DNA of 64,000 nt from Hymenobacter roseosalivarius DSM 11622 (GCF_900176135.1 NZ_FWWW01000039.1:62001-126000); one strand, 5' to 3'; numbered from the stretch's first letter, positions 1 to 8,517 are shown. Notes: generated by a model from the letters alone, not told the origin. Numbers and translations: made by a program.

Positions 1-1
1 G

Positions 2-130
2 CCAGCCGCTAAAGCTGCCCCGGTAGCCGAAGAAGTGCTGACCACGGCCCCGATGGCCTTCACGTTGGTAGACGCCACGCTGGCCAACTCGTCTGCGGCA
101 GCCTGCACGCCCGGCGGCGGTTGCTGCTAG
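2..130 (+). CDS. C-terminal end of an unidentified gene upstream of the arsenic genes
   Basis: Only the last 42 codons are in the window, ending at TAG 128-130. The residues are Ala/Val/Thr-rich and finish with a cysteine-rich tail, CTPGGGCC. Terminal paired cysteines occur in several arsenic-linked proteins, for example arsenite methyltransferases, and the next two genes are arsenic resistance genes, so a thiol- or metalloid-binding role is possible. This is inference from context; the family cannot be identified from so short a piece. Confidence 0.55.
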   Translation, partial: PAAKAAPVAEEVLTTAPMAFTLVDATLANSSAAACTPGGGCC

Positions 131-213
131 GAAAGAGTGTGCCTGTGCTGACTAGTCCTGCTTTCCGCTGATCGTGGGGGGCTTTTTCCTGCTCTTCTGA
201 CCATTGCTACCGC

Positions 214-1317
214 ATGAAACCATCTCACCCGGCTCTTCCAAGTCCTCCGCCCGAAGCAGTAGCTCACAAAAAGCTCTCCGGCCTCGACAGAGGCCTGACG
301 CTCTGGATATTTCTGGCGATGGGACTGGGCGTGGCTCTGGGCTACCTGGTGCCGGGCATAGAGCAGGCCGTGGACTACTTCACGGTAGGCACCGTGAACG
401 TGCCCATTGCCATCGGCCTCATTCTGATGATGTATCCGCCCCTGGCCAAGGTGAAGTACGAGCAGCTGCCTCGGGTCTTTAAAAATACCCGCATCATTGG
501 CTTGTCGCTGGTGCTGAACTGGATTGTGGGGCCGCTGCTGATGTTTTTTCTGGCCATCTGGCTGTTGCCCGACAAGCCCGAGTACATGATGGGCCTGATT
601 CTGATTGGCATTGCCCGCTGCATTGCCATGGTGCTGGTCTGGAATGACTTAGCCGATGGCAGTCGTGAGTACGCGGCCGGATTAGTAGCCCTGAATTCCA
701 TTTTTCAGGTGCTGTTCTACTCGGTGCTGGCCTGGCTGTTTATCACGGTGCTACCGCCTTATTTTGGGCTGAAAGGCTACGCCGTGAATATTAGCATCTG
801 GGATATTGCCCAGAGCGTGCTCGTGTATTTGGGTATCCCGTTCGCGGGGGGCTTTTTGTCGCGCCTCGTGCTGCGCCGGCTGAAAGGTGATGTCTGGTAC
901 GAGCAGGTATTTATCCCCGCCATCAGCCCTATTACCCTCATTGCCTTGCTCTTGACTATCGTGGTCATGTTTAGCCTGAAAGGTGAACTGATCGTGCGGA
1001 TTCCGTTGGATGTGCTGCGTGTGGCGCTGCCACTGGCCTTGTACTTCGGTATCATGTTCGTGCTCAGCTTTGCGGCTGGCAAGTGGCTGGGGGCCGATTA
1101 TGCCGAAAACGCCTCCATAGCCTTCACCGCCACCGGCAACAACTTTGAGCTGGCTATTGCCGTGGCCATTGGAGTGTTTGGCCTGAACTCGGGGCAGGCC
1201 TTTGCCGGCGTTATCGGGCCGCTGATTGAGGTGCCGGCGCTCATTGCCCTGGTCAACGTGGCCTTCTGGTTTCGCCGCCGCTGGTACGCGGGCCGAAGCG
1301 TAGCGGCTCCTTTTTGA
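214..1317 (+). CDS. arsB: ACR3-family arsenite efflux permease
   Basis: 367-residue inner-membrane protein with about ten hydrophobic segments, the usual length for ACR3 (BASS superfamily). It exports arsenite using the proton motive force. The family signature is present: Cys136 sits in [15 protein letters not shown], the transmembrane cysteine known to be needed for As(III) transport, and [13 protein letters not shown] lies near the C terminus. The start ATG at 214 leaves a 30-residue hydrophilic N terminus. It ends 23 bases before arsC, so the two probably share a transcript. The strand is preceded by an isolated G6CT5 run at 176-187 that looks like half a terminator. The name arsB is often used for ACR3 genes although ArsB proper is a different family. 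Confidence 0.93.
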   Translation: MKPSHPALPSPPPEAVAHKKLSGLDRGLTLWIFLAMGLGVALGYLVPGIEQAVDYFTVGTVNVPIAIGLILMMYPPLAKVKYEQLPRVFKNTRIIGLSLVLNWIVGPLLMFFLAIWLLPDKPEYMMGLILIGIARCIAMVLVWNDLADGSREYAAGLVALNSIFQVLFYSVLAWLFITVLPPYFGLKGYAVNISIWDIAQSVLVYLGIPFAGGFLSRLVLRRLKGDVWYEQVFIPAISPITLIALLLTIVVMFSLKGELIVRIPLDVLRVALPLALYFGIMFVLSFAAGKWLGADYAENASIAFTATGNNFELAIAVAIGVFGLNSGQAFAGVIGPLIEVPALIALVNVAFWFRRRWYAGRSVAAPF

Positions 1318-1340
1318 TTCCTCATCTCCCTCTTTTGTGT

Positions 1341-1760
1341 ATGTCTGATAAGAAAAACGTGCTGTGCACCGGTAATTCCTGCCGCAGCCAGCTCATGCAC
1401 GGCTACTTAGCTCAAAGTCTGGGCGACCAGGCCACTGTGTACAGTGCTGGCATCGAAACGCACGGCGTCAATCCGAAAGCTATTCAGGTGATGCGGGAAG
1501 ATGGAGTAGATATTTCGCACCACACCAGCAACCACGTAGACGAGTACGCGGCCGTGTCCTTCGATTATGTCATTACCGTCTGCGACAATGCCCGCGAGGC
1601 CTGCCCGGTATTTCCCTCCTCGGCCACTAAGCTGCATCACAACTTCCCCGACCCGGCCAGAGCCACCGGCACCCCGGACGAAATAATAAATCAGTTTCGG
1701 GTAGTGCGTGATGAGGTGAAAGCGTATGCCCAGGATTTTACGCGTCGGTATTTTAATTGA
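1341..1760 (+). CDS. arsC: Thioredoxin-coupled arsenate reductase ArsC
   Basis: 139 residues, low-molecular-weight phosphatase fold. It reduces arsenate to arsenite, which the adjacent ACR3 pump expels. The phosphate loop CTGNSCRS begins at Cys9, and the redox cysteines Cys81 (VCDNAREAC) and Cys88 complete the three-cysteine relay known from Staphylococcus ArsC, where the residues are 10, 82 and 89. ATG 1341 was chosen because it places the P-loop at the normal distance from the start; the same frame is open upstream to 1314 but only from a TTG overlapping the stop of the pump gene. The first beta strand before the loop (KKNVL) is shorter and more polar than usual. Confidence 0.93.
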   Translation: MSDKKNVLCTGNSCRSQLMHGYLAQSLGDQATVYSAGIETHGVNPKAIQVMREDGVDISHHTSNHVDEYAAVSFDYVITVCDNAREACPVFPSSATKLHHNFPDPARATGTPDEIINQFRVVRDEVKAYAQDFTRRYFN

Positions 1761-1791
1761 TTCTACTGGTTATCTGGATTTCTAAGCGACG

Positions 1792-2058
1792 TTAATTTTC
1801 ACTGCGCCGCGCCTCATTCAGCGCGTGAAATACGCAAGCGGAGCTACAACCCGAAAAGAAGACTTCAGAGTGCTCGGGCTGCCATCCAGCCACAAAATCT
1901 CTTCTACCGTGTAAAAAAGCCACCCAGTAGACTTTTGCGCCTTTTACGCGCTCCTTCCCACATTCTGGTGAACCTGAAGGCAGTAGTGTTGAGTTTAGGT
2001 AGTCGTATTTGGTACTGCTCACTAACAATTCAGCTGTTGTAGCGGTAGAGTTCAGCAA
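1792..2058 (-). CDS. Possible hypothetical protein without an ATG start
   Basis: An open frame of up to 88 codons on the minus strand, ending with TAA at 1792-1794. The C-terminal part (VYWVAFLHGRRDFVAGWQ, then a CSSAC segment) has a protein-like mix of hydrophobic and charged residues, but I do not recognise it. There is no ATG; candidate starts are TTG at 2058 and an internal GTG near 2019. A hairpin at 2050-2095 covers the 5' end. It may be a small gene, a gene truncated by the hairpin element, or a chance frame. Confidence 0.3.
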   Translation of the reverse strand: MLNSTATTAELLVSSTKYDYLNSTLLPSGSPECGKERVKGAKVYWVAFLHGRRDFVAGWQPEHSEVFFSGCSSACVFHALNEARRSEN

Positions 2059-2095
2059 CGTGCCCCACCAGCGTAGGTGGAGCGCGCTGCTGAAC
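2050..2095. repeat. Imperfect hairpin with nested stem
   Basis: Arms 2050-2063 and 2082-2095 pair at 11-12 of 14 positions, and an inner stem CCACC/GGTGG (2065-2069 with 2076-2080) closes the loop. It has no T-run, so it is not an ordinary terminator. It lies in the gap between the arsenic and carotenoid genes. Confidence 0.6.
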
Positions 2096-2140
2096 TGCTA
2101 ATTTTATGACCCTTCGGGGCTACTTATACAGCCAGTTAGC

Positions 2141-3652
2141 GTGAAGCAAACCAGCACTACAAACCGTACATCCGCTTCTTCCCTTAAGCAACCTGCCGCT
2201 ATCATCGGGGCCGGCATTGCCGGTATCGCCACGGCCGTGCGGCTGGCGCTGAAAGGCCACGCCGTCACGGTATTTGAGGCGCAGGAGTCGTTTGGGGGCA
2301 AAATGTACCAGTTTGAGCTGCCCGGCGGCTACCGCTTCGATGCCGGTCCGTCGCTGTTCACCTTGCCCCAACTCGTAGACGATTTGTTTCGGCTGGCTGG
2401 CCGCGACCCGCAGGACCATTTTCGCTACGAGCGCCTTGATCCGATAACCCATTACTTTTTTGCCGACGGCACCCGTCTGAAAGCCTGGGCCGACGAAGAA
2501 AAGTTTGCCGCTGAAGTAGAGGAAAAGCTCGGTGTGCCGGCCGCCGATGTACTAAGCTTCCTGCGCCGCAGCGCCTCCGCCTATAAGGCCACCGAAAGCA
2601 CTTTTCTGCATAAGTCCCTGCACAAAGCCGCCACCTACCTCAGCCCTGAGGTGCTGCGGGCGGTAGCGGCGCTGCCGGGCTTGGGCCTCACCGGCACCAT
2701 GCACCAGCGCCACACCAAGGCATTCACTGACCCGCGCCTGGTGCAGCTCTTTGACCGCTTCGCTACTTACAACGGCTCCGATCCTTACCAAGCTCCTGCT
2801 ACGCTCAGCCTGATTCCGCATCTGGAGCACGGAATTGGTGCTTTTTATCCCGTGGGGGGCATTTATAGCATTGCCCAAAGCCTGGTAGGTCTGGCCGAAG
2901 AGCTGGGCGTGGAGTTTCGCTATAATGAGCCGGTGGAAGAAATATTGACCGCTATGAGCCGCGTAACCGGCGTGCGCACGACCCAGGACGTGTACGACTT
3001 TGAACTGGTAATCAGCAACATGGATGTGGTGCCGACCTACCGCCGCCTGTTGCCGAGCCAGCCCGCGCCTGAGCGCACGCTGAGCCAGCCGCGCTCTTCC
3101 TCAGCCCTGATTTTTTACTGGGGAATCGCCCGCGAATTCGCCGAGCTGGACCTGCACAATATATTCTTCTCCCAGGATTATCAGCAGGAATTTAAGGCCA
3201 TTTTCGAGCAGAAAACCGTGAGTGCTGACCCGACGGTCTACGTGAACGTGACGTCCAAAAAAACGCCCCCCGATGCGCCCGCGGGCCACGAAAACTGGTT
3301 TGTGATGGTGAATGTGCCCCACCATCAGGGCCAGGATTGGGACGCGCTCATTGCCCAAACCCGTCGGGCCGTGCTCGACAAACTAACCCGCACCCTGGGC
3401 GCAGCCGTAGAACCCCTGATTCGGGCCGAGCGGGTCTGGGACCCGCGTGGGATTGAGGAGCGCACATCGTCTTTTGGCGGCGCTTTGTACGGCAGCAGCT
3501 CTAACAATGCACTGGCCGCTTTTCTGCGTCATCCCAACTTTTCGCGCCAACTTGATGGCTTGTACTTTTGCGGCGGTAGCGTGCATCCTGGCGGCGGCAT
3601 TCCACTTTGCCTGCTATCGGCCAAAATTGCCGCTGAGTTGATCAAGAGTTAA
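2141..3652 (+). CDS. crtD: Carotenoid desaturase of the CrtI/CrtD family
   Basis: 503-residue FAD-dependent desaturase. The dinucleotide-binding motif is at the N terminus (IIGAGIAGIATAVRLA, about residues 26-41), followed by FGGKM and FDAGPS typical of CrtI-like enzymes. The C terminus has the usual FAD-binding ending (FCGGSVHPGGGIPLCLLSAK). The best match is the 1-hydroxycarotenoid 3,4-desaturase subgroup (CrtD), because the next gene is a CruF-type carotenoid gene and those two activities work in sequence on acyclic ends. Phytoene desaturase CrtI is the alternative. The start is GTG 2141; the ATG at 2106 is out of frame and no in-frame ATG occurs before residue 55. Confidence 0.85.
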   Translation: MKQTSTTNRTSASSLKQPAAIIGAGIAGIATAVRLALKGHAVTVFEAQESFGGKMYQFELPGGYRFDAGPSLFTLPQLVDDLFRLAGRDPQDHFRYERLDPITHYFFADGTRLKAWADEEKFAAEVEEKLGVPAADVLSFLRRSASAYKATESTFLHKSLHKAATYLSPEVLRAVAALPGLGLTGTMHQRHTKAFTDPRLVQLFDRFATYNGSDPYQAPATLSLIPHLEHGIGAFYPVGGIYSIAQSLVGLAEELGVEFRYNEPVEEILTAMSRVTGVRTTQDVYDFELVISNMDVVPTYRRLLPSQPAPERTLSQPRSSSALIFYWGIAREFAELDLHNIFFSQDYQQEFKAIFEQKTVSADPTVYVNVTSKKTPPDAPAGHENWFVMVNVPHHQGQDWDALIAQTRRAVLDKLTRTLGAAVEPLIRAERVWDPRGIEERTSSFGGALYGSSSNNALAAFLRHPNFSRQLDGLYFCGGSVHPGGGIPLCLLSAKIAAELIKS

Positions 3653-3688
3653 GAAGTTGTTTCACCTTTCGTCAGTCAGCCTCTGAAA

Positions 3689-3780
3689 CGTCATGCCGAG
3701 CAACGCGCAGCATCTCGCGTGCCGATGCGGGGTTAATCCTATAACCGCTGGTAAGATGCTGCGCGTTGCTCGGCATGACG
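3689..3780. repeat. Long inverted repeat, 27-bp perfect arms (REP-like)
   Basis: Arms 3689-3715 and 3754-3780 are exact reverse complements, separated by 38 bases. The outer part GTCATGC and inner part AGCATCT match the larger repeat at 29382-29474, with a different central block. It lies between the two carotenoid genes, both on the plus strand, and has no clear T-run. Confidence 0.9.
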
Positions 3781-3796
3781 GTTTAGTGAAAGATTT

Positions 3797-4564
3797 ATGT
3801 TAATTCCGAAAACATGCGTTCTTCCAGCTGCTGCTAAACTTCATTTAGAACGCTTACCGATAATTTCCTCCTCCGTGTCTTTTTCCGAATCTACGCAAAG
3901 CTTGCCCATCGCGCCGCCTACGGGCACCGACCCAGGGCAACACCGGTTGCGCCTGGCGCAGGGCATTCTGCTCCTGTTTCACGTCACGGGTTTCCTGGGC
4001 CTGGCGCTTTCCCAGGACCCCAGCTTTTTCCTGCAATTCACCCCGCTCAATCTGCTGCTGACGGCCGCGCTGCTGCTGGCTTTTCACCCCGACCACAGCC
4101 CCACGTTTATCTGGTTTAGTCTGGTGGTGATGGTAGTCGGCTTTTTCGTGGAGGTAGTGGGCATCAACACAGGCTACCTGTTTGGGCAGTACAGCTACGG
4201 CGATACGCTGGGCATAAAGGTGCTGGGCGTGCCGCTGCTGATTGGGGTAAACTGGTGGATACTAACCTATTCTACGGGCGTATTGGCCAGGTACCTGCCG
4301 CTGCCCAGTATCGGGCGGGCGGTGGTGGCGGCCCTGCTCATGGTGGGCCTCGATGCCTGCATTGAGCCCGTAGCCGGCAGCCTCGACTTCTGGCAGTGGC
4401 AATACGATTTGATTCCGCTCCTTAATTTTAAGGGCTGGTTCGTGATTTCATTCATTTTGCAGGTATATTTCAACCGAACGCAGTTCACGAAGCGTAATGC
4501 CCTGGTACCTTTCGTGTACCTATTACAGCTGCTATTCTTCTTCGGTTTAGGGTTGGTGAAATAG
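3797..4564 (+). CDS. cruF: Carotenoid biosynthesis membrane protein, CruF type (DUF422)
   Basis: 255 residues with about seven hydrophobic segments, consistent with the CruF/C50 carotenoid 1',2'-hydratase family, which adds water to the psi end of linear carotenoids. Family-like features are the glycine/aromatic segment INTGYLFGQYSYGDTLG, the V(N)WW motif and DACIEPVAGSLDFWQW near residues 190-206. Together with the preceding desaturase it would make 1-hydroxy-3,4-didehydro ends such as those in saproxanthin- or flexixanthin-like pigments. ATG 3797 gives a 35-residue hydrophilic extension; GTG near 3875 is an alternative start. Confidence 0.82.
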   Translation: MLIPKTCVLPAAAKLHLERLPIISSSVSFSESTQSLPIAPPTGTDPGQHRLRLAQGILLLFHVTGFLGLALSQDPSFFLQFTPLNLLLTAALLLAFHPDHSPTFIWFSLVVMVVGFFVEVVGINTGYLFGQYSYGDTLGIKVLGVPLLIGVNWWILTYSTGVLARYLPLPSIGRAVVAALLMVGLDACIEPVAGSLDFWQWQYDLIPLLNFKGWFVISFILQVYFNRTQFTKRNALVPFVYLLQLLFFFGLGLVK

Positions 4565-4638
4565 AGATTAAGAGGTTAAAAATCATCTTGTTGACTAGGA
4601 AAAGAAGGTGACGTACACGCTTTTCCTGTAGCTATAGT

Positions 4639-5250
4639 ATGTTACAGACTTTTAAGAGCAACCTGCTGAAAGAGGCCCAGCTCGTATTTGCCCGCTTCGG
4701 CGTTAATCGCTTATCCGAGAGTGAGCTGATGGAGGCGCTGCATGTGGCACCGGCTACTTTCTATGGCCTGTTTCGCGACAAGGACGACCTGGTTGTGCAG
4801 GCCATGGCCTACGATCTGGAGCGGCAAAAACAGGAGCATCAAGAGCTGTTCGCCAACTTCTCGACGCCCGTTGAGCGCCTGTTGGCAGTGTACGCGCACG
4901 GGTACAATGAGATGAGTAAGGTGACGGGCAATGCTATCCTGGAGATTCAGCACCTGCATCCGAAAGCCTGGAATTTGATGCAGGACCATTTGAAAAACTA
5001 TGGCTTTCTGATGCTCCGCGACCTCATACAGGAAGGCGTACTTCAGCAGCAGCTACGCCATGATATTGATATTGAGCTGGTAACCAAAATCTTAATGGAA
5101 ATGCTAAATATGGTTTTAAACCACGAGCTTTTCCCTCCCGACCAATACACCCGCGCAGAAGTAATGCGTAGCGCGCACTTCTACTACATTCGGGGCCTGT
5201 GCACCGATTCGGGGCTGCGCCTGGTGTCTTCGCACTTTGCCAAGCTTTAA
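4639..5250 (+). CDS. TetR-family transcriptional regulator
   Basis: 203 residues. The N-terminal helix-turn-helix is at about residues 20-50 (SESELMEALHVAPATFYGLFRDKDDLV), the standard TetR arrangement where the turn leads into an aromatic helix. The rest is helical ligand-binding domain with no assignable ligand. It lies 74 bases after the CruF gene and before a GDSL esterase. Control of the carotenoid genes is possible but nothing in the sequence proves it. Confidence 0.85.
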   Translation: MLQTFKSNLLKEAQLVFARFGVNRLSESELMEALHVAPATFYGLFRDKDDLVVQAMAYDLERQKQEHQELFANFSTPVERLLAVYAHGYNEMSKVTGNAILEIQHLHPKAWNLMQDHLKNYGFLMLRDLIQEGVLQQQLRHDIDIELVTKILMEMLNMVLNHELFPPDQYTRAEVMRSAHFYYIRGLCTDSGLRLVSSHFAKL

Positions 5251-5341
5251 AAAAGCCCCCCAGCCATCGGGGAGTAGTGGGCGTCTGGCAAATAGTAAGG
5301 CTCACGCAAACAGGAGCTTCTTAGCGAGTCCACCCATTCGT

Positions 5342-5917
5342 ATGCATAACATTATTTTCTTCGGTAATAGCCTTACCGCGGGTTACCAGCTACGCGCCAA
5401 CGAGGCCTTCCCAGCCCTCATTCAGCAGCGCCTCGACTCGCTGAAGCTGCCCTACAAAGCCCTCAACTATGGCGTGAGCGGCGAAACGACGGCCGGTGGT
5501 CGTCAGCGCGTGGCCAGCGTATTGGCGCGCCAGCCCGTCGATGTGTTTGTGCTGGAGCTAGGTGCCAATGATGGACTGCGCGGCATTCCCGTCCGCGAAA
5601 CCACTCAGAACCTGCAGGAAATCATTGACTTAGTGAAGCTAAAGCACCCGCAGGCCAGAATTGTGCTAGTGGGCCTGGAGTTTCCGTTCGATCTGAGCGC
5701 TTTTGGCAACCACCAATATGGCCGCTACGCTGCCGATTTTAAGGCTTCCTTCCGCACGCTGGCCGACAAAAACAACGTTGCCTTCGTGCCTTTTCTGCTG
5801 CAAAACGTGCTCGGCGTACGTGCCCTGAACCTGCCGGATGGCGTGCACCCGAACGCGGAGGGACAGAAGATTCTGGCCAGCAATGTGTGGGCTGTACTCC
5901 AGGCGGTTCTGGTCTGA
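5342..5917 (+). CDS. GDSL-type arylesterase/lipase (TesA-like)
   Basis: 191 residues, SGNH hydrolase fold. Block I reads FFGNSLTAGYQL, so the Asp of GDSL is Asn while the catalytic Ser is kept; block III has GAND and block V has DGVHPNAEG with the catalytic Asp-x-x-His. These fit the TesA/arylesterase group, which hydrolyses short acyl esters. ATG 5342 puts the block I strand directly at the N terminus, with no signal peptide, so the protein should be cytoplasmic. The frame is open back into the TetR gene but has no better start. Confidence 0.88.
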   Translation: MHNIIFFGNSLTAGYQLRANEAFPALIQQRLDSLKLPYKALNYGVSGETTAGGRQRVASVLARQPVDVFVLELGANDGLRGIPVRETTQNLQEIIDLVKLKHPQARIVLVGLEFPFDLSAFGNHQYGRYAADFKASFRTLADKNNVAFVPFLLQNVLGVRALNLPDGVHPNAEGQKILASNVWAVLQAVLV

Positions 5918-5943
5918 ACTGCGGCTCGAAGAATTAAAAAGAA

Positions 5944-5960
5944 CGTCATGCTCAGCATGA
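5944..5960. repeat. 17-bp palindrome, remnant of the GTCATGC repeat family
   Basis: GTCATGCT-C-AGCATGAC is a perfect 8+1+8 palindrome. It equals the two outer ends of the repeat at 29382-29474 joined together, and both are followed by CCGCCTT. It looks like a collapsed copy of that element. Confidence 0.6.
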
Positions 5961-5995
5961 CCGCCTTGTGGAGGCAAGCACGTTTTTAAAATCCA

Positions 5996-6032
5996 AAAAA
6001 AGCCCCCCAGAAATGCTCCGGGGGGCTTTTTT
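5996..6032. terminator. Bidirectional intrinsic terminator
   Basis: 13-base arms 5996-6008 and 6020-6032 (A6GC6 and G6CT6) with an 11-base loop. It serves the plus-strand esterase and the minus-strand phosphorylase gene, which converge here. Confidence 0.95.
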
Positions 6033-6052
6033 ACGCCTTGATTGTTGGCCTA

Positions 6053-7702
6053 TTACGCCTTATACATCAGCTTGTAGTACTCGGTAGCCATGCGGTGCGA
6101 CTCAAACTCGGGCTCTACCTCGCGCATTCCGGTTTTTATCACCTTCAGGAATTTGTCGGGCTGTCCGTAGTACAGGGGCACTACCTCGTTCTCCAGCACG
6201 GTTAGCAGGCTGTCGGCCTCGAAGTCATCCTTCTCGTGTTCGGGACGGTTCAGGTCGGCCAAAGGAATGAGGAAACCGTTTTCGCCGTGGCGCACGAACT
6301 CGGGTATCCAGCCGTCGGCGATGCTGAGGCTGGCGCTGGCGTTCATGGCGGCGGTCATGCCGCTGGTGCCGGAGGCCTCGCGGGGGAAGCGCGGCGTATT
6401 GAGCCAGATATCGGAGCCTTTTTTCATGGCCGCCGACAGGGCCAGCTCGTAGCCGGTAAGCACGGCGCAGGTTTTCAGATGGCGAGTCTGACGGATAATG
6501 TCGTTGAACAGGTTGATGGCCCCGTAGTCTTTCGGATACGGCTTGCCGGCCCAAATGACCTGCACTGGCCGGTCGGTGCTAGATACCAAGGCCTCGAAGC
6601 GCTCAAAGTGCCGCAGAATCAGGTCGGCACGCTTGTAGCCGGCGAAGCGCCGGGCCCACACCACGGTCAGCACGTCGGGGTTCAAGAGGGTGCCGGTCTG
6701 GTCGGCTACTATATCAAATAATTGCTTTTTCAGCACCCGCTTGCGGGCTTTCAGAGCCGTATCATCCTTTGCTTTGAGCGCCGCGTGCAGCTCCGGGTCG
6801 CGCCAGTAGGTGCCATTTTGCGCGTTGGTGATGGGGATAATCGGACAGATGCCTGCATTTGCCCCCCACATCTGATTGGCCACGATGCCATGTACTTTCG
6901 ATACCGCGTTGGCTTTGCGGGCGAAGCGCAGGGCCGTGAGGGTATAGTTCAGGCGCTCGTGCTCTACGCCAGCCACTTGAGTAATTTCGGCGGCGGGCAC
7001 GTTGCCAAAGAAGCTCATTTTGGCGAGCAGCTTCATGTCGTGCTCCTCGTTGCCGGCCAGCTCGGGCGTGTGGGTGGTAAATACCAGGCGCTTCTGCACT
7101 TCCTCCAGCTTGCGGCCGTGCTTGTCGTAGAGGTAAAAAGCCAGGGGCAGGCCGTGGCCTTCGTTGAGATGATAGGTATCCACCTTGACACCCAGCTCAT
7201 CCAGCAATTTGCCGCCACCCACACCCAGCAGGATCGACTGGGCCACGCGGGCGGCGGTGTCGGCGTCGTAGAGGTGGTGCGAAATGGTGCGCGAAATGAA
7301 GTCGTTCTCCGGGATGTCGGTGGTCAGGAAGAACATCGGGGCGGTGCCGAAGGTATCGGGGGCCAGATACATGGCCTTTACGTTCACCTCGACATCGTGA
7401 ATGACGATGGGAAATATGAGGCCCGTGTCTTCCAGAAACGAGTAATGCTTCTGGCTAAAGTCGGCGCGCATGGTCTGGTCTTCGTTGCGGCCCTGGTCGT
7501 AGTAGCCAAACGACCACAGAATGCCGATACCAATCAGGTTTTGCTTGAGCTCATAGGCCGAGCGCATATGCGAGCCGGCCAGAAAACCCAGGCCGCCCGA
7601 GTAGGTTTTGAGGGCTTGGTCCAGGGCAAATTCCATGGAGAAATACGCGGCTTGGGGGGCAAATTGGCGGGCAGGTTTGTACGGTTTGAATTCGAATGCC
7701 AT
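6053..7702 (-). CDS. glgP: Alpha-glucan family phosphorylase homologue
   Basis: 549 residues, the short Bacteroidetes form of GT35-type glucan phosphorylases, which release glucose-1-phosphate from glycogen or maltodextrin in the cytoplasm. Supporting segments are YFSMEFAL and YSGGLGFLAG (N-terminal), HLNEGHGLPLAF, VWARRFAGYKR and EASGTSGM. In the last motif canonical phosphorylases have MK, where the Lys binds pyridoxal phosphate; here Thr450 follows Met (codon ACC). Either this subgroup uses a different arrangement or it is not a standard PLP phosphorylase. The start at 7702 gives MAFEFKPYKP; further upstream the frame shows no protein-like sequence. Confidence 0.82.
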   Translation of the reverse strand: MAFEFKPYKPARQFAPQAAYFSMEFALDQALKTYSGGLGFLAGSHMRSAYELKQNLIGIGILWSFGYYDQGRNEDQTMRADFSQKHYSFLEDTGLIFPIVIHDVEVNVKAMYLAPDTFGTAPMFFLTTDIPENDFISRTISHHLYDADTAARVAQSILLGVGGGKLLDELGVKVDTYHLNEGHGLPLAFYLYDKHGRKLEEVQKRLVFTTHTPELAGNEEHDMKLLAKMSFFGNVPAAEITQVAGVEHERLNYTLTALRFARKANAVSKVHGIVANQMWGANAGICPIIPITNAQNGTYWRDPELHAALKAKDDTALKARKRVLKKQLFDIVADQTGTLLNPDVLTVVWARRFAGYKRADLILRHFERFEALVSSTDRPVQVIWAGKPYPKDYGAINLFNDIIRQTRHLKTCAVLTGYELALSAAMKKGSDIWLNTPRFPREASGTSGMTAAMNASASLSIADGWIPEFVRHGENGFLIPLADLNRPEHEKDDFEADSLLTVLENEVVPLYYGQPDKFLKVIKTGMREVEPEFESHRMATEYYKLMYKA

Positions 7703-7780
7703 AAGGGAAAAGTCGAAATGAAAAATGAAGGACGGGCCAAGTTCGGCTGTTGCGGCGGCCAAGGTCAGCATTTTGCGCAA

Positions 7781-7814
7781 AAAAAGCGGGAGCCGAACGT
7801 TTTGTTCAGCTCCC
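7781..7814 (-). terminator. Intrinsic terminator after the DUF2383 gene
   Basis: Arms 7788-7798 and 7804-7814 pair with one mismatch. On the minus strand the stem is followed by a run of seven Ts, so it ends the transcript coming from the gene at 7906-8355. Confidence 0.8.
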
Positions 7815-7905
7815 ACTGATTAGGAAATGGGGAGAGAAAAGATCAAACCAGAAGAACTTGTCATGCAGCGCAGCGCGAAGCATAACTGCCTGCCTGGAGA
7901 ACCGC

Positions 7906-8355
7906 TTACGTGCTGTGCTCTAGCTTCTTGAGCTTCTTGTAGGTTTTCTCCGAGATGTGGAACTGCCGCTCCACGGCGGGGCGGATAGAAGCGGGCAGGT
8001 GGTGGTCGTCGAGGGCGTCCTGGTAGGCTTTCAGGGCCCACTCCTCGCCGTAGACGTTCGAGCTGAGAATGGCTTTCTCGTCGGTGGCGGTGAGCAGGGC
8101 TTTGGCGTCCGTCCAGCCCCGGTAGAGCTTGCCTTTGAGCGTGGTGCCGGTTTCGGGGTCTTCGCCCTGCTTGCGCAGGTAGGCGTTTAGCTCGTTGGCA
8201 AACTGCTGGCTCTGGCTCACCAGCTGCTTGTAGTAACCCTGCATCTCGTGGTCTTTGCTTTCCTCGACGGCCTTCTTGTAGCCTTCGATGCGGTCATTGA
8301 CGAAGAGCAGCAGCTCTTGCAGCGAGGCGGTGCCGTCGTTGTTTTCGGTAGCCAT
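7906..8355 (-). CDS. PA2169-family four-helix-bundle protein (DUF2383)
   Basis: 149 residues, all alpha. The N-terminal half (LQELLLFVNDRIEGYKKA) and the central pattern of evenly spaced acidic residues and His match DUF2383 proteins, ferritin-like four-helix bundles seen often in stress-induced loci. No enzyme activity is established. ATG 8355 gives MATENN; the frame extends upstream without a better start. The gene is divergent from the GH13 gene at 8578. Confidence 0.85.
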   Translation of the reverse strand: MATENNDGTASLQELLLFVNDRIEGYKKAVEESKDHEMQGYYKQLVSQSQQFANELNAYLRKQGEDPETGTTLKGKLYRGWTDAKALLTATDEKAILSSNVYGEEWALKAYQDALDDHHLPASIRPAVERQFHISEKTYKKLKKLEHST

Positions 8356-8517
8356 AGCATTGAGTAGTAAGGGGAAAGAATCGGAAAGAGGCGGACGGGT
8401 CAGCCCTGTGTAGCAAACGGCGGCGCGCGGAAAGGGTTGGCAGTGCATGCGCCCCGGCGCCTCTTCTCCGACTCCCAAGCCCGGCCCGCCGCCCACCCGG
8501 TGGCCGTGGGGGGCTTT

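Noticed and set aside
176..187. G6CT5 before the ACR3 gene as a terminator
   Set aside because: No complementary arm of adequate length upstream; an instance of the dispersed oligomer instead.
2106..2141. ATG at 2106 as start of the carotenoid desaturase
   Set aside because: Out of frame with the flavin-binding motif; GTG 2141 is in frame.
5251..5275. A6GC6 run after the TetR gene as a terminator
   Set aside because: The matching downstream arm has only four Gs and no T-run on the plus strand; the stem is weak.
6722..7819. 365-codon open frame on the plus strand antisense to the phosphorylase gene
   Set aside because: It mirrors the codon structure of the phosphorylase, which carries clear family motifs; the antisense translation shows none.
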